Assembly: GCA_036971475.1 (NCBI GenBank)
Contig: JBAIZL010000005.1
Coordinates: forward strand, 159,990,886 to 160,054,885
Length of the DNA: 64,000 nucleotides
Source of the DNA: Prosapia bicincta
Taxonomy: Eukaryota > Arthropoda > Insecta > Hemiptera > Cercopidae
Direction: 5' to 3'
Below the pieces are notes generated by a model that was given only the letters and a program-made list of their open reading frames with translations, was not told the DNA's origin and ran no database searches. The translations under genes were made by a program, and so were the position numbers. Positions within the stretch are counted from its first letter, which is position 1. The number at the start of each line of letters is the position of its first letter. Below are positions 26,075 through 36,777 of this stretch, piece after piece.

Positions 26075-26800
26075 TACTTCATACTATGTTTTTTATAGAG
26101 CAATCTGATGGCCTGAGGCAATGGAAACAGGGAAACATACGAACTACATTTAAATCTTTGAATATCATAAATCAGTACAATAAAAATATTGGAAAGAACC
26201 CCAATACCACAAAATTTTGTGGTATTGGGTTTCTTTCCAATATTTTTATTGTAATATATTGTACCACTGTGCTCTTGATATTGTATATCATAAATCATAA
26301 TTACAGCCTTATACTTTTTGTTACCTCAAACTATGTTTATTACTGTTCAATCTAATGGTCAGAGGCAATGGAAGACAGAAATGTACGGGTTGCTTTAACA
26401 TCCTTAATAATCCTTAAACATAATTACAGCTTTTATAGTTACTTTAAACCTAAACTTTGGAGGTATATTATACAATTTGATGGTCAGAAGCAATGGATAG
26501 AGAGAAATGTATCGACTTTTTTGGGTATTCTATAGCATAAATACATAATTACAGCTGATGTACAACTTTATGCTTTATACTATGTTGTTTAAAGAGCAAT
26601 CTGTTGCTCTCAGGCAATGGAAAAGGGAAATGTACAGCCTATATTTACTTTTTGAATACCCTAAAGTATAATTACAGCTGATATACTACTATTTAACTCA
26701 AACTATGTTGTTCATAGAGGAAGCTGACAGTCAGAGGGAATGGAAAAAATGTACTTACTACATTAACATCATTGAATATCCTATAGCATAATTACAGTCT
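26075..26800. repeat. Degenerate tandem repeat, period about 120 bp
   Basis: About five diverged units share actatgtt-tatagagcaat-ctgatgg, caatggaa, aatgtac, atcctatagcataattacag. Units start near 26079, 26327, 26455, 26577 and 26698. The first is split from the second by the 78-bp palindrome at 26176-26253. No protein is encoded. Confidence 0.7.
26176..26253. repeat. Near-perfect 78-bp palindrome
   Basis: Two 39-nt arms meet without spacer between 26214 and 26215, with one mismatch. The arms begin tacaataaaaatattgg on the left. Such a structure can extrude as a cruciform. It sits inside the degenerate tandem repeat and could be a miniature inverted-repeat element. Confidence 0.9.
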
Positions 26801-27625
26801 ATATAGGAGAGACCGGGGCAAGATGACTATGTTGACAATTTTTGTTATTTATTCATTTTTTTAAGGATGGTAAAATTAGTTGAACATGAACTGTTAGAGC
26901 AATTCTTTGTGGTAATAAACTTATTACCATTTAATTTTTCAAATTAAAAAATAAAGGATAATTTTATTTTTTTTATAACCTTAACAAATTGTCATCTTGC
27001 TCCAGTACTGGAGCAAGATGATTTTGGCCTTGGGGCAAGATGACAACACTGCAAAAGGTTTAACATATTTTATCTTTTGAATTTGGTACATGGTTTAACA
27101 AATGATAACTGTGTTTTCACATCTTACAAAGTATCAAACTAAGCGCAATGCATTGTAACGTAATGTTGAAGTGTTCAGTTGTGAAGCAAACCATAGTCAC
27201 AAATAAGAATGCCATTTTTATAACTGGATCATTCCTCATGGCACAATTCTTGGCATTTACAGAACTGGATCTATTCTTCTGTTGGAGGGTCACAATACTC
27301 CTCTTCAGAAGGAAGACATCTTATAATACCATCCTTTGAAGTTGATGCGACTGGATTGTTTGTCTTGGAATTTTATAGACTTAGCCTTCAGAAACATAGT
27401 TTGAGTTTTTTTACTTCCTTTTTAGCTTCACGAGCTTCTTTTCTCTGTTGCTTAAAACATTCCTGTTCTTTCTTCTGCTTTCCTTTTGTTGTAACATTTC
27501 TTTGATGGGTGTGCTTGTAAGAATGCTTAAGCTTAGTGTTTTCTTTTTCTTTTTTTTAACATGGTTTTGCTTTATTCAATGGTTTGAAATCAAAAACAAT
27601 AACAGGCTTCTTTGTTGCATCAGAA

Positions 27626-28754
27626 TCAGCATTTGCCACAAGTTCTAGTTTTTCTGGACGCTTTATGTGTTGGTTTTCTACTATCAAGGATTATCACTAT
27701 TATTCTCAATTTATCGCCAACAACATCATGGTCAGTAGTTTTTGCAGCAGCAAAGTCATGTTCGCTAAACACAAAGGGATTATAAGGCTCGATCCCACAT
27801 TCTTTAAACCTGTTAACGGCATTTCCAACTGGAGCTGCTTTGAAGTTAGCTGTGCTCAAAAGCACACCAATATTTTTGTCCGTGATAGGTTGTCCTGGAT
27901 GAGTGACTATAAAGTTGTCACATGCCTGGCTATAGTAAGTTTTTAATGGGCCGAAAAATGACATCAAGAGGATGGAGGCGATGTGATGTATGAGGCGGCA
28001 ATTCAACCATGTTGATGTTTTTCTCTCTGCAATATAAGATAGCATCCAAAGTTATGTGACTATCAATAATTAACAGATATTCTTTGCTTGGTTTCACGAG
28101 AAGGTAAAAGTGCTTCAAAAAAGAAGAAAAGGTGCTCTCATTGCTCCAGCCGTTATCACTACAGTATATTAGAGTTCCTGGCCGGGCTCTTTGTACAAAT
28201 TCATTAAGTATTCGTTTTCTGGCAAAAATAAGAGAAGGTGGCAGGTAAAAGCCAGTAAGTAACCCTAATGCAACAAATTGTTGTTACTTTCCTCCCTCTC
28301 TCTGCTGAAAAAATTTTAGAAAGTCTTCTAGATTCTGTAGGACTGGCAACCAAGGGTAGCTTATTCAGGACAGTTGACAGACCTGACTCATCTGCATTGT
28401 AGATTGAAGAAGCAGGGAATTTATATTTTTCCCGTTGGTCTCTTAAAATGTTGAAAAACCTGTCTACACTTGGTTTATTGAAACCCATAATTCTGGCAAT
28501 CAAGGTTGCTTCTGGTGTTCACACACTAAATGTTTCTTCATAAAATTAGACAGCCAATCTTCTCCCGCCATCTTTGTATCCTTGTTGAACGGATGCGAAA
28601 TACCACATTCTTCAGCAAGGTCAAAAACCAGTCTTCTACACTGTTTCTTTGTTAAGTGAAATAACATTTTGTGCATTGCTGAGAAGTAGAATTTTAAATC
28701 TTCTTCCTGTGCAGCACTGAAGACTTCTCTCAATCTTCCTTTATCAACCAGCAT
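27626..28754 (-). pseudogene. pogo-like transposase relic
   Basis: Reads from 28754 downward. The N-terminal helix-turn-helix/CENP-B-like region includes LVDKGRLREVF and KKQCRRLVFDLAEE. A frameshift at about 28500 precedes ADESGLSTV (first acidic residue) and FSAERGRKVTTICCI. A stretch follows with stops at about 28120-28200. Then come LLIIDSH (second), ELPPHTSHRLHPLDV (third), FFGPLKTYY and the C-terminal ENAVN-like block. All three catalytic acids survive but at least three frame breaks make it non-functional. The PPHTSHRLHPLDV motif is typical of the pogo group that differs from classical Tigger. Confidence 0.85.
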
Positions 28755-28925
28755 TTCCTGAAATAAAAATTAGCATTCTAGTGAAAAAACGTTTCATGAC
28801 TCAGGTTTTACAAATTTAAAACAAGAGATTAGGTTAATTAATTATTAGGTTTAAATTAATATCTTTCTTTAAGTCTATTATAAGTGATTTATATATTTAT
28901 AAATATATAATATATATGAGGCTCG

Positions 28926-28956
<31 letters not shown>

Positions 28957-28959
28957 ATA

Positions 28960-29066
28960 TATGAGGCTCGTGTATAATGTTTTTAAATAGTATGTCTTCT
29001 GTATATGTTGTTTGTAGATTCATTAAATTGTTTTGTATGTTTTTATAAATGTGGTATTTTTCCATA
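28960..29066 (-). repeat. Inverted copy of the Penelope-like GIY-YIG end
   Basis: The complement of this stretch matches about 29990-30085, the C-terminal part of the GIY-YIG coding region, almost base for base (shared motif gaatctacaaacaacatata). It stands in inverted orientation upstream of the RT fragment, and is preceded by short (TA)n tracts. This inverted partial copy is the arrangement described for Penelope pseudo-LTRs. Confidence 0.85.
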
Positions 29067-29123
29067 ATTAAACCAATGTATAATTAATAATAATTAAACC
29101 TATACTAAACACACACAATATTT

Positions 29124-29608
29124 CACTATGGAGAAGGTACGTAGACGATATACTTGTAATATACCAACCTACCATTCACAACGAACACATCATAATACTA
29201 AACAAACTAAATACATACAACGAAAACATACAATTCACCGTCGAAACAGAAACAAATAGAATAATCAACTATCTCGACATTACATTAAATATAAATGATA
29301 ATAAAATAGCAACTACAGTATACAGGAAACCTAATTCCAACAACACCACAATACACTACAAATCTAACCACCCCTGGACACACAAAATTAACACTTACAG
29401 TAACATGATAAATAAAGCAATAAAATACACACAGGATAACAAACAAAAATTAAAAGAAGAATTAGATAACATTACAAAAATAGCAATAGAAAATGGATAC
29501 AACAAACACCTTATAAAAAATGTATACAATAAATTCACAAAAAACCTAACCTCAACACAACACTACAACCGGAACACAAAGATAATAAAAATAATAAAAT
29601 CTACCTAA
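29124..29608 (+). pseudogene. Penelope-like reverse transcriptase, C-terminal part
   Basis: Carries the catalytic YVDD box at about 29140-29151, then the block around INYLDITLNI, TVYRKPNSNNTTIHY and NHPWTHK. These are characteristic of Penelope-like RTs (fingers and palm missing, palm end and thumb present). The reading frame is open for about 160 codons to TAA at 29606, with a single frameshift before the GIY-YIG domain. The N-terminal half of RT is absent: upstream sequence is the inverted copy at 28960-29066. Its codon use is extremely AT-rich. Confidence 0.88.
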
Positions 29609-30147
29609 AATATAAATACACCAATAACAAAATAGAAAAAATAACAAATATATACAACAAAGAATACTACAATCCTACATACAAACCAAACAACAAAATA
29701 ATAAAATATCTTAATAACACAAACCACAAAACAAATTCAGAAAAACATAACCTTTCAGGAATTTACAAAACTACATGTAGCAACTGTAACGCATTTTACA
29801 TAGGGAAAACAACCAGATCATTTAAAATAAGATTTGAAGAACATTATAGAGCATTCAAAATAAAAAATTCAAAAGTATCAAATGTTGCAGCACACCTAAT
29901 ATCACATAAACATGAAATAACAAATTACGAAAATAACCTAACCATACTTGAAATAAATAATAACCCAATAGAACTAAACTCACTAGAAAGATACCACATT
30001 TATAAAAACATACACAACAATTTAATGAATCTACAAACAACATATACAGAAGACATACTGTTCAAAAACATTATACACGAGACTCAAGAGGAAACGTGTA
30101 TGACGTCAACAACACCATGGACCGAACATCCACACCAGAAAAATTGA
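29596..30147 (+). pseudogene. Penelope-like GIY-YIG endonuclease domain
   Basis: Open in one frame to TGA at about 30147. The domain contains SGIYKTTCSNC, then FYIGKTTRSFKIRFEEH. The GIY and YIG elements, the conserved arginine and the later HLISHKHEI and LERYHIYKN blocks are all present. In Penelope elements this domain nicks target DNA for insertion. The catalytic residues look intact, so this copy decayed only recently or slowly apart from the one frameshift and 5' truncation. Confidence 0.88.
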
Positions 30148-30160
30148 GAAAAAGTAATCA

Positions 30161-30202
30161 GTGATTTGACAATGGTCAAGTGACCGAAAGGCGCCTCATC
30201 AC
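30161..30202 (+). ncRNA. Hammerhead-like ribozyme motif, decayed core (family C)
   Basis: Starts 14 nt after the GIY-YIG stop. Stem I GTGAT pairs with ATCAC. The core reads TTGACAA (consensus CTGANGA, two transitions). Stem II GGTCA/TGACC caps AG. Then GAAA, the palindrome GGCGCC as stem III, and TC at the cleavage position. The architecture is complete but the two core changes should abolish activity. Confidence 0.65.
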
Positions 30203-30309
30203 ACAAGGTAAAATCATTGCACTTAATGGTGGATAAAATTACTTACAATAGTAATATATTAACTTCATAAAGTCAGTGCAACGGAAAAACAATGGATAAC
30301 GTAAAATAT

Positions 30310-30314
<5 letters not shown>

Positions 30315-30361
<47 letters not shown>
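30315..30361. repeat. (TA)n microsatellite
   Basis: Follows directly on the Penelope-like tail and precedes the inverted repeat at 30388-30612. Confidence 0.95.
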
Positions 30362-30363
<2 letters not shown>

Positions 30364-30387
30364 CAATATGTTTTCTTGTGTATTAAT

Positions 30388-30606
30388 AAAGAACAAAAGT
30401 CAAAATACAAATACAAGAATTATATTTGAATTTACAATTCAAAGCTTTTCGTTGGCTAACAGTACCAACATCATCAGGAATATTAAACAATTAAAATTAA
30501 CATATGTGCAAATTAGATCAAATAAATAGTTATGCCAAATCAATTACGATAAGCTTTGAATTGTAAATTCAAATATAATTCTTGTATTTGTATTTTGACT
30601 TTTGTT

Positions 30607-30612
<6 letters not shown>
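30388..30612. repeat. Inverted repeat enclosing a hammerhead motif
   Basis: Arms of about 60 bp (30388-30446 and 30550-30612) are near-perfect complements, sharing caaaatacaaatacaagaat. The loop of about 100 bp contains the hammerhead at 30437-30481. (TA)n tracts lie on both sides. Confidence 0.88.
30437..30481 (-). ncRNA. Hammerhead ribozyme motif (family B), intact core
   Basis: Read on the - strand: stem I ATTC, core CTGATGA, stem II GTTGG closing a 9-nt loop with CCAAC, then GAAA, palindromic stem III AGCT, UU, and stem I partner GAAT. Every invariant core base is present. Stem III is too short to be stable as a monomer, which is typical of hammerheads of Penelope-like elements that act as dimers or in concatemers. 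No biochemical activity can be claimed from sequence. Confidence 0.8.

Positions 30613-30672
<60 letters not shown>
30608..30672. repeat. (TA)n microsatellite
   Basis: Right flank of the Penelope-like insertion; pogo sequence resumes after it. Confidence 0.95.
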
Positions 30673-30676
<4 letters not shown>

Positions 30677-31160
30677 ATTATATATTATATGATGTTATAG
30701 TTAACTAATACGCAATTAAGCCAACACAACAGCTCCAGCACGATAATCATAGTTAGTTTAATAAGTTCGAAACACTGGGCAAGATGACGAGCTCGCCATC
30801 TTGCCCCGGACTGTCTCTTTAAAAATATTCTTTTTCATTGCCATGAAGAAATGCGATTAAATGACATTTATTCATGGTAACAGGTAGTATTTAAACTATG
30901 TTACGGATAAATATTACAGAAAAACGAAATATCTTACCTGTATCTGTAACAGAGCTTATTTACACGTACATAAAAGTTATAATGTGGTGGCGATAAACAA
31001 TCAAAGCTTCACAACTATCTTAAAATTGGCGATTTCAGCGTCTCTATACTATTGTTTAACGAATGGCCGATAGGAGAGCTAGTAGTGTCCGATTGATGCT
31101 GCTACCTAGTTGAAAACTGAAAAATTAAGACATATCTATATCTTCCCCTGGTCTCCCCTA

Positions 31161-31389
31161 CACCATTTTATATAGAGTCAGATAGTAATACTTGAAAAAA
31201 GTTACCTTATTACGATCTTTGTTAAATGTTACTAAGCATTACCCAGAAACAAGTGATTTTAACATTGTTAACAATAAATAGTCATTAAACACTTGTAAAT
31301 ATTTACAAACTTGGCTATAGTAGCACTTACTTATATTTGTTGAGGGCGTGGCCGTTTCGGGAGATGTGTCCCATTGTCAACTCAGACAG
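31161..31389. other. Short flank between pogo end and Penelope-like fragment
   Basis: No feature recognised; the right part may be the 3' tail of the adjoining Penelope-like fragment. Confidence 0.35.
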
Positions 31390-32390
31390 TAACTGATCTC
31401 AAGATTTTCGTAGGTTAGGGTAATAGGGTGGGGGTGGGATATTACGGCAGTGTGGGTGTATTTTGTGAGTATTAGGAGTTATGATGTCAAAAAGTGTGTG
31501 TGTTGTAATGTAATTGTGTATTGAGTAGTATAGGCCTATGTGTGTTGGGTGTAGTTTAAAATGTCTGTATATTTCGTATTGTTCGGTTGTGTAGCGTTAG
31601 TTATTTCTGTGTTGTTTATGAAGAATTTGTAGGTTAGATGTTATGTCTATGTAGTCATGTTTCTTTGAGTTGAGATGATCGGCGAAGTTTAATTGGTAGG
31701 TGTTGTTTGTTAGTCCCTTTATATGTTCTTGGTAACGTGTGTAGAAGGATCTCCCTGTCTGGCCTATGTAAAAACTGGAGCACGACTACAAGTTAGTTTG
31801 TAAACTCAAGTGGTGTTGTAAATATCGTTGATTTTGTTGTTGGGTTTAAATTGTTTGTTGAGAGTGTTGTGTGTGGAGTAAGCTATTTTGTAGTTGTATT
31901 TTCGTATTGTGTTGGTTAGATTGTGGGTTTTGGGTGATCTGTATGGTATTGATAAGTATTTTATGGGATTGTCATCTTGTGTAGTTGTATTTGGGTTATT
32001 ATGTTTATTTTTTAGGCTGTTGTATAATTTGTCAATCATTGTTGGGTTGTATCCGTTCGTTTGTGCTATATATTTTATGGTGTTTAACTCCTGGTAGTGT
32101 TCATCTTTGTCTAGCGGTGTTTTAAGCAGGCGATATATCATGGTGTTGTAAGCAGCTAGTTTATGTTGGTGTGGGTGGTTTGAGGAGCTGTGAATGGTCG
32201 TATTGGTACTAGTGGGTTTTCGGTATATGTTGAATTTATGTGTTTGTTTGTATGTTCGTTTAATTGTGAGGTCTAAGAAGTTGAGGGAGTTTTGTTGTTC
32301 TGTTTCGATGGTGTATGTTAGTTTAGGGTGTATGGAATTTAGGTGTTTTAGAAATATGTGTGCTCTGCTTTATACAACGTGTGTTGCTTT
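31390..32390 (-). pseudogene. Second Penelope-like element fragment (RT end plus GIY-YIG)
   Basis: On the - strand, about 32390-31806 encodes the RT thumb region: HIFLKHLNSIHPKL-like start, SLNFLDLTI, FNIYRKPTSTNTTIH, then a 111-codon open piece beginning MIYRLLKTPLDKDEHY. A frameshift near 31770 leads into FYIGQTGRSFYTRYQEH and NFADHLNSKKHDYI, the GIY-YIG domain, decaying by about 31400. It lies just outside the pogo element, on the opposite strand from the nested copy, and is a different subfamily (less AT-extreme, different protein sequence). Confidence 0.85.
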
Positions 32391-32399
32391 ATATAATGT

Positions 32400-34080
32400 T
32401 ATGTTCTTGTATTTCTTCTTTATGTATAATAAAGTAACGGTAATAAGCATAGGATCCCATCGTAGGCCACAATAAAATAAAGTAATCCTTTATGAAAAGA
32501 CTTTAGATTAAGCCATTAAAATATCATTGTCTCCAAATAACTGAAATATTTTGGGTCCAAGCCCTTTTCAGGGTTTTTCATTAATTTTATACATTTTTTA
32601 CAAATAGTGTTTCCACGATTTTTTATAAATTTCATTTGTGAAAACTATTCACAAATACATCACTTTACAACGTTTAGTTAACAATAACTATTTTGGGCTT
32701 GGCAACCTGATCAGTCAATATGTGTGGGAGTTTGTGAGCCAAGATAAGGTCTGTATTTAGCTTGACTGCATTGGCATTCAATCATAATCCCCATGCAGTG
32801 AGCATTATCCATGGTTTACGTTTCAACACGATATTGATAATTTACCCTTTTAATAACAAGGTCCGACTAAATCAATTTTCCTGTGCACGGCCAAAGTCAG
32901 ATTTATTTGGCTTAGCTCACGGACTTTGGCTCCAGTTCATGAGACATCATTTTGCCTGGCGAGAGTCTTTTACATCAATGAAATTGGCTTTTGTTGTTTT
33001 CAATATTAGGATTGCTACAATGGCTATGGTATTATATAGTTTGCACATGAAAGAAAAACAGCTACTCCAATACATACATAAAGTTTTTTTTGCTATAGAC
33101 ACTTCATTTATTATAATGATTGAAACGTTGACAAAGTGATCAAGTAGCCTTTGTACAGTCATAGTGTATTATCTGGCAAGCAAGTAATTGCTGTTTACAT
33201 CTGTGTTTTCACATAGTGTCATTGAAAACTTTTCGGTATTGTCTGTTAATTGTGTCTTTCTATTGGGGTTTTTGTAAACGTAAATTTGGTTTTGTTGAAG
33301 CTAAATTGATAAATTAACTTTATTCTTTGTTTAAGGTATTTAACGTTTAAACGAAAGAAGTAATTCTGTTCCATTTGAAGGTACCTTTTTTATACTCATT
33401 GTCTGGAAAGCAGTAATTTTATAAAAACTCAACTCTGAATAAAACCACTAAAAAATGTTTATTAAAAAAAAAAACTTCAACTACAAATGTTTAGGATGTA
33501 GTTACAATAATATATCCGATATGAAATCATCTATAAAGTAACAAAATCTTTGTTCATAATGTAGTTATTGGACCTCAAAAAATAATTGTACTTCGAAAAA
33601 GATTTATACATTTTTTTGTAAATTACAAAAACCTTCTTACTTGCAATATTTATTTACAAAATTATAACCGTAAAAGAAGTTTCGAAATAAAATATTCTTA
33701 TAGGTCATATAGGCCTATCATTTTTATTTAATTAAGTCATTTAATGTAGTGGAGTTTCACGAGGTTTTCATAGTTATTAAGTATATTTTTTAGTTGTCTA
33801 CTAATACACGTTTAAACATATCTTACAAACCGTTCATTATATGTAGACTACCTGAAATATATTTATTCACCAATACATCCTGAGTCAAACTATGTTATAA
33901 AAAATACGATTTAAATTATTCGTTTATTGTCCTAAAACGTACCAGAACTAATAAGCTATAATTTATTATATAGGTCGTGGGTTTTAGAAAAATCTTTTGG
34001 AAAAAATAAATTTATTATACTACGTCATATAATGCAAAATTTAACGTAGTTTCACATGGGGGGGGGTACACTTAGGTATA
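32400..34080. other. Intergenic stretch
   Basis: No gene recognised. A degenerate hammerhead-like hairpin (CTGAAAA, GGGC loop GACCC, AAAA) occurs on the - strand at 32547-32571, next to the Penelope-like fragment, too decayed to annotate as RNA. Confidence 0.4.
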
Positions 34081-34089
34081 TGTGTGTGA

Positions 34090-34400
34090 TGACTGTATCG
34101 ATACAACCCTGAAACACTCCATGAAGCAAGGGCACGAGTAAGCCAGCAGAGGAAAACAGTGGCATCACTTAGGAGTCTCGGTCCTCTGGTGCCCACAAGC
34201 ATAGGGCACCTGCCGTGGCTAACTTTCGACTCTTGACAGGTCACAAATAAATATCTCAAGGCTCACCTCTACCGTTTTGGTCTAGAAGAATCCAATACGT
34301 GCTCGGTGGTGTTCACATTCAACCACATTTCAACCTGCCTTGAGCTGGGCGACCAGCTATCCAGAATCGGTAGTTAGTGGGAGGCCCGACGCCGAATAGT
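34090..34400 (+). pseudogene. Non-LTR retrotransposon 3' coding fragment
   Basis: Unusually GC-rich for the window. Broken frames contain KAHLYRFGLEESNTC, which resembles the HLYR(F/I)GL..S..C block found after the RNase H-like region near the C-terminus of Jockey/R1-type ORF2 proteins. Neighbouring frames are interrupted by stops. The exact clade is not resolved. Confidence 0.55.
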
Positions 34401-35830
34401 TCAATAGCCAAGTGCGGGCATTGGCTAAAGTAAAGTAGTAAGGACTTTACCGTTTGAAACATTTACTCAACCAAAAATGTTTCAATGTAAGTTATTTAGA
34501 TAAAATATAATATTCAGGCAACCTGTAATATAAAACTTGAGTAAACACACGTGGCAGGGAATATTTGATTTCATCAACAAAACAGAAATAGAATTTGAAG
34601 GTCATCGAATGACAAAAGTGAAATTTATAGATGAATAAAATTAGTTGATTAAATTGGGCGAGTATATTAGTTTATAGCATGAACTTTTTCATTAAAACAA
34701 CTCTATTTATATAAAAATAAAGTATTATTGATTAACAAGAAAATATTTCGTTAAAATGTATATTTTTTCAAATTTTTATTTAAAGTGATGATCATTTGTT
34801 CAAAATCATTGTTCTGATTCACATTGTTATCACTTGCACATTGTTCTGCTGCTAAAGAAAGTGAACTATTTGCAAATAAAATTATCGCAATTGAACAGTT
34901 TAATACAAAAACGTTTGTGCAGATTTTCTTTTTAATTCATTAGACATGAGATAGATGAAAGAAGCAAAGTTCAAACCATGGTCACAACGACGTAGAGGCA
35001 CCACTCTCCAGGATTTGCCATGTAACCGTTCCCCGTTCATAATTCGTTATTCTGAACAGTTAGAAATTAATAAGTTGCCGTTTAATTTTATAATCAAATT
35101 TACAAAGTAATCATATTTTGTTCACCTGCTAGCTACATGATGTCCTGAGGCTAGACATTACCACACACTCAGGTAAAACAATTTCTAGTAGGCCTACTAG
35201 ATTATTTGTACAGTAATTTAATACTGTTTGGTAACATAACCAGTTGCTTTTGACTTAACAGCTTAATGCCATAATCTGTTTGCATAGATGAACTGTTTTC
35301 TATATGTATATTATATATATAATCAATACTACCCTATTATAGGCTATATGTATATACATATACATATATATAGTTTTATTTAGAGCATAAGAGCTTAGTG
35401 ATATTTGTCCTTTTATCAACAGTGAGTCCTAGTTTGGTAGCAGATAAAGAGTTTAACGTTCGTGGATACGATCTGAGATTTCATATTGTACGACAGCAAA
35501 CTAACCCGTGACACCCTACCAGCATAATATTGTATTCTAGAGTTATTTATTACAGTTGGAACTGATGAAATGTATAGTACTGTAATAACTATTTTAAGTT
35601 CTCCGTTGGGGTGTTTACTCCATATCGGTTCTAAACTTCCAATAATAGCCCTAGAGATTACACATTGTGAAGCCGACCCCTTTTTTTATCTATAGTTGAA
35701 AATACTATCGAAATAATCGATTTTGGTCTTATAGCCAGTGGGAACACGTAGGTGAGAGTATTCATCCCCTTCCCTCAAGGTCGCCATTTCTTTGATATGA
35801 TTTTAAAACCTGTAGCAGCCACTTTTTTCA
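34401..35830. other. Intergenic stretch
   Basis: No gene, RNA or structured repeat recognised. Confidence 0.4.
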
Positions 35831-35837
35831 CTCGCAG

Positions 35838-36160
35838 TCAACTTCCAGTGACGACGTTGCTTGTATTAAATGTTAGGCCAGTCCAAGACGCGACATCGCC
35901 AGTGGTAGCTTGACGTTGGCGCATATCGTCTAGATCAGTGAAGAGGAGGGCCATATTGTCAGCATAGTCCGAAAAGCACTGGCTTGAAAGGCTATAACCA
36001 TCAATCAGGTTCACTATTGGCTCGATGGCAAGATTAAAGAGGATGGGGCTCAGTTGGTCTCCTTGGTTCACCCCGTATAGCCTGCCAAGGTATTTCGTGT
36101 AATATCTGAAATAGACTCGAGATTTTAAATCGAAACACTTTTTGTACTGACACAGAATCG
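35838..36160 (-). pseudogene. Non-LTR reverse-transcriptase fragment
   Basis: A 100-residue piece of RT palm: GVNQGDQLSPILFNLAIEPI followed by CFSDYADNMALLFTDLDDM and a LTFNTSN block. GVxQGDxLSPxLFNL and the YADD box (here YADN, with the second aspartate lost) identify a non-LTR RT; the spacing and wording look closest to the R2/restriction-like-endonuclease group. The loss of the aspartate and the truncation make it dead. It adjoins a 33-bp tandem repeat. Confidence 0.75.
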
Positions 36161-36293
36161 CGAGCATCTTATGATACCCTGATCCCAGAATCGCTAGCAT
36201 CTTATGATACCCTGATCCCAGAATCGCGAGCATCTTATGATACCCTGATCCTAGAATCTCGAGCATCTTATAATACCCTGATCCCAGAATCGC
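36155..36293. repeat. 33-bp minisatellite, about 4 copies
   Basis: Unit contains atcttatgataccctgatcc and cagaatcgcgagc. Because 33 is divisible by three the frame of the adjoining RT fragment stays open through it, giving an artificial repeated peptide (LGSGYHKMLAI). Confidence 0.92.
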
Positions 36294-36555
36294 AAAATAT
36301 TTTTTTTATGAAAGTGAGTCATCTGATAAAGTGGCATTAAATATAGACCAAGAATCAATACTGCAGGTATCCAACATCCATGAAATGCAACTCGTTGAAT
36401 ATACTGCCAAACAATATTTTAATTCATATGTCCCAAATTATTATTAATTATAAACGATTATTAAGCTACACTGTTTCAAATTGCATGTATTAATTTTGTA
36501 TGTAGACTATTAGATTAATTACTCCTAAACCTGTGCAATTATAAAAAAATAAAAT

Positions 36556-36777
36556 TTACCTTAAAGAAACGGCTAGTTTTTCTATTGGTGATAAAGCCTC
36601 CTTAAACTTTGTGTTTTCTTTAGTTCTCGCCGGTTTAACTTTGCTTAAAAGGAATTGAAAATCACTTTTACTCATTCTAAAATATTTAAACAAATCTGTC
36701 TCTGTCATCTGCGAGTTTTTTGTATAATGTATAAAATTCCTCTTTTCTTCGTCTCCTATTCTTGGGGTGTACAGCAA
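36556..36777 (-). pseudogene. Harbinger (HARBI1-like) transposase N-terminal fragment
   Basis: A 73-codon piece with FFKYFRMSKSDFQFLL-like wording (actual LFKYFRMSKSDFQFLLSKV), KENTKFKEALSPIEKLAVSLR. The arrangement of MS..DF..LL and TxFREAxSPxEKLAVxLR is typical of the N-terminal domain of PIF/Harbinger nucleases. The DDE domain is missing. No ends were found. Confidence 0.72.

Larger units (their letters stand above)
26804..31160 (-). mobile_element. pogo-type transposon carrying a nested Penelope-like insertion
   Basis: The left end TAGGAGAGACCGGGGCAAGAT matches the complement of the right end, TAGGGGAGACCAGGGGAAGAT. Extra copies of the motif GGGGCAAGATGAC lie inside both ends (27001-27052 and 30776-30810), as expected for transposase binding sites. 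The - strand transposase relic occupies 27626-28754. Sequence from about 28875 to 30672 is a separate Penelope-like insertion. The target duplication is unclear (TA is possible). Confidence 0.82.

Noticed and set aside
32547..32571. Fifth hammerhead ribozyme
   Set aside because: Only a hairpin with CTGAAAA and AAAA in place of CTGANGA and GAAA remains, and stem I cannot be formed convincingly.
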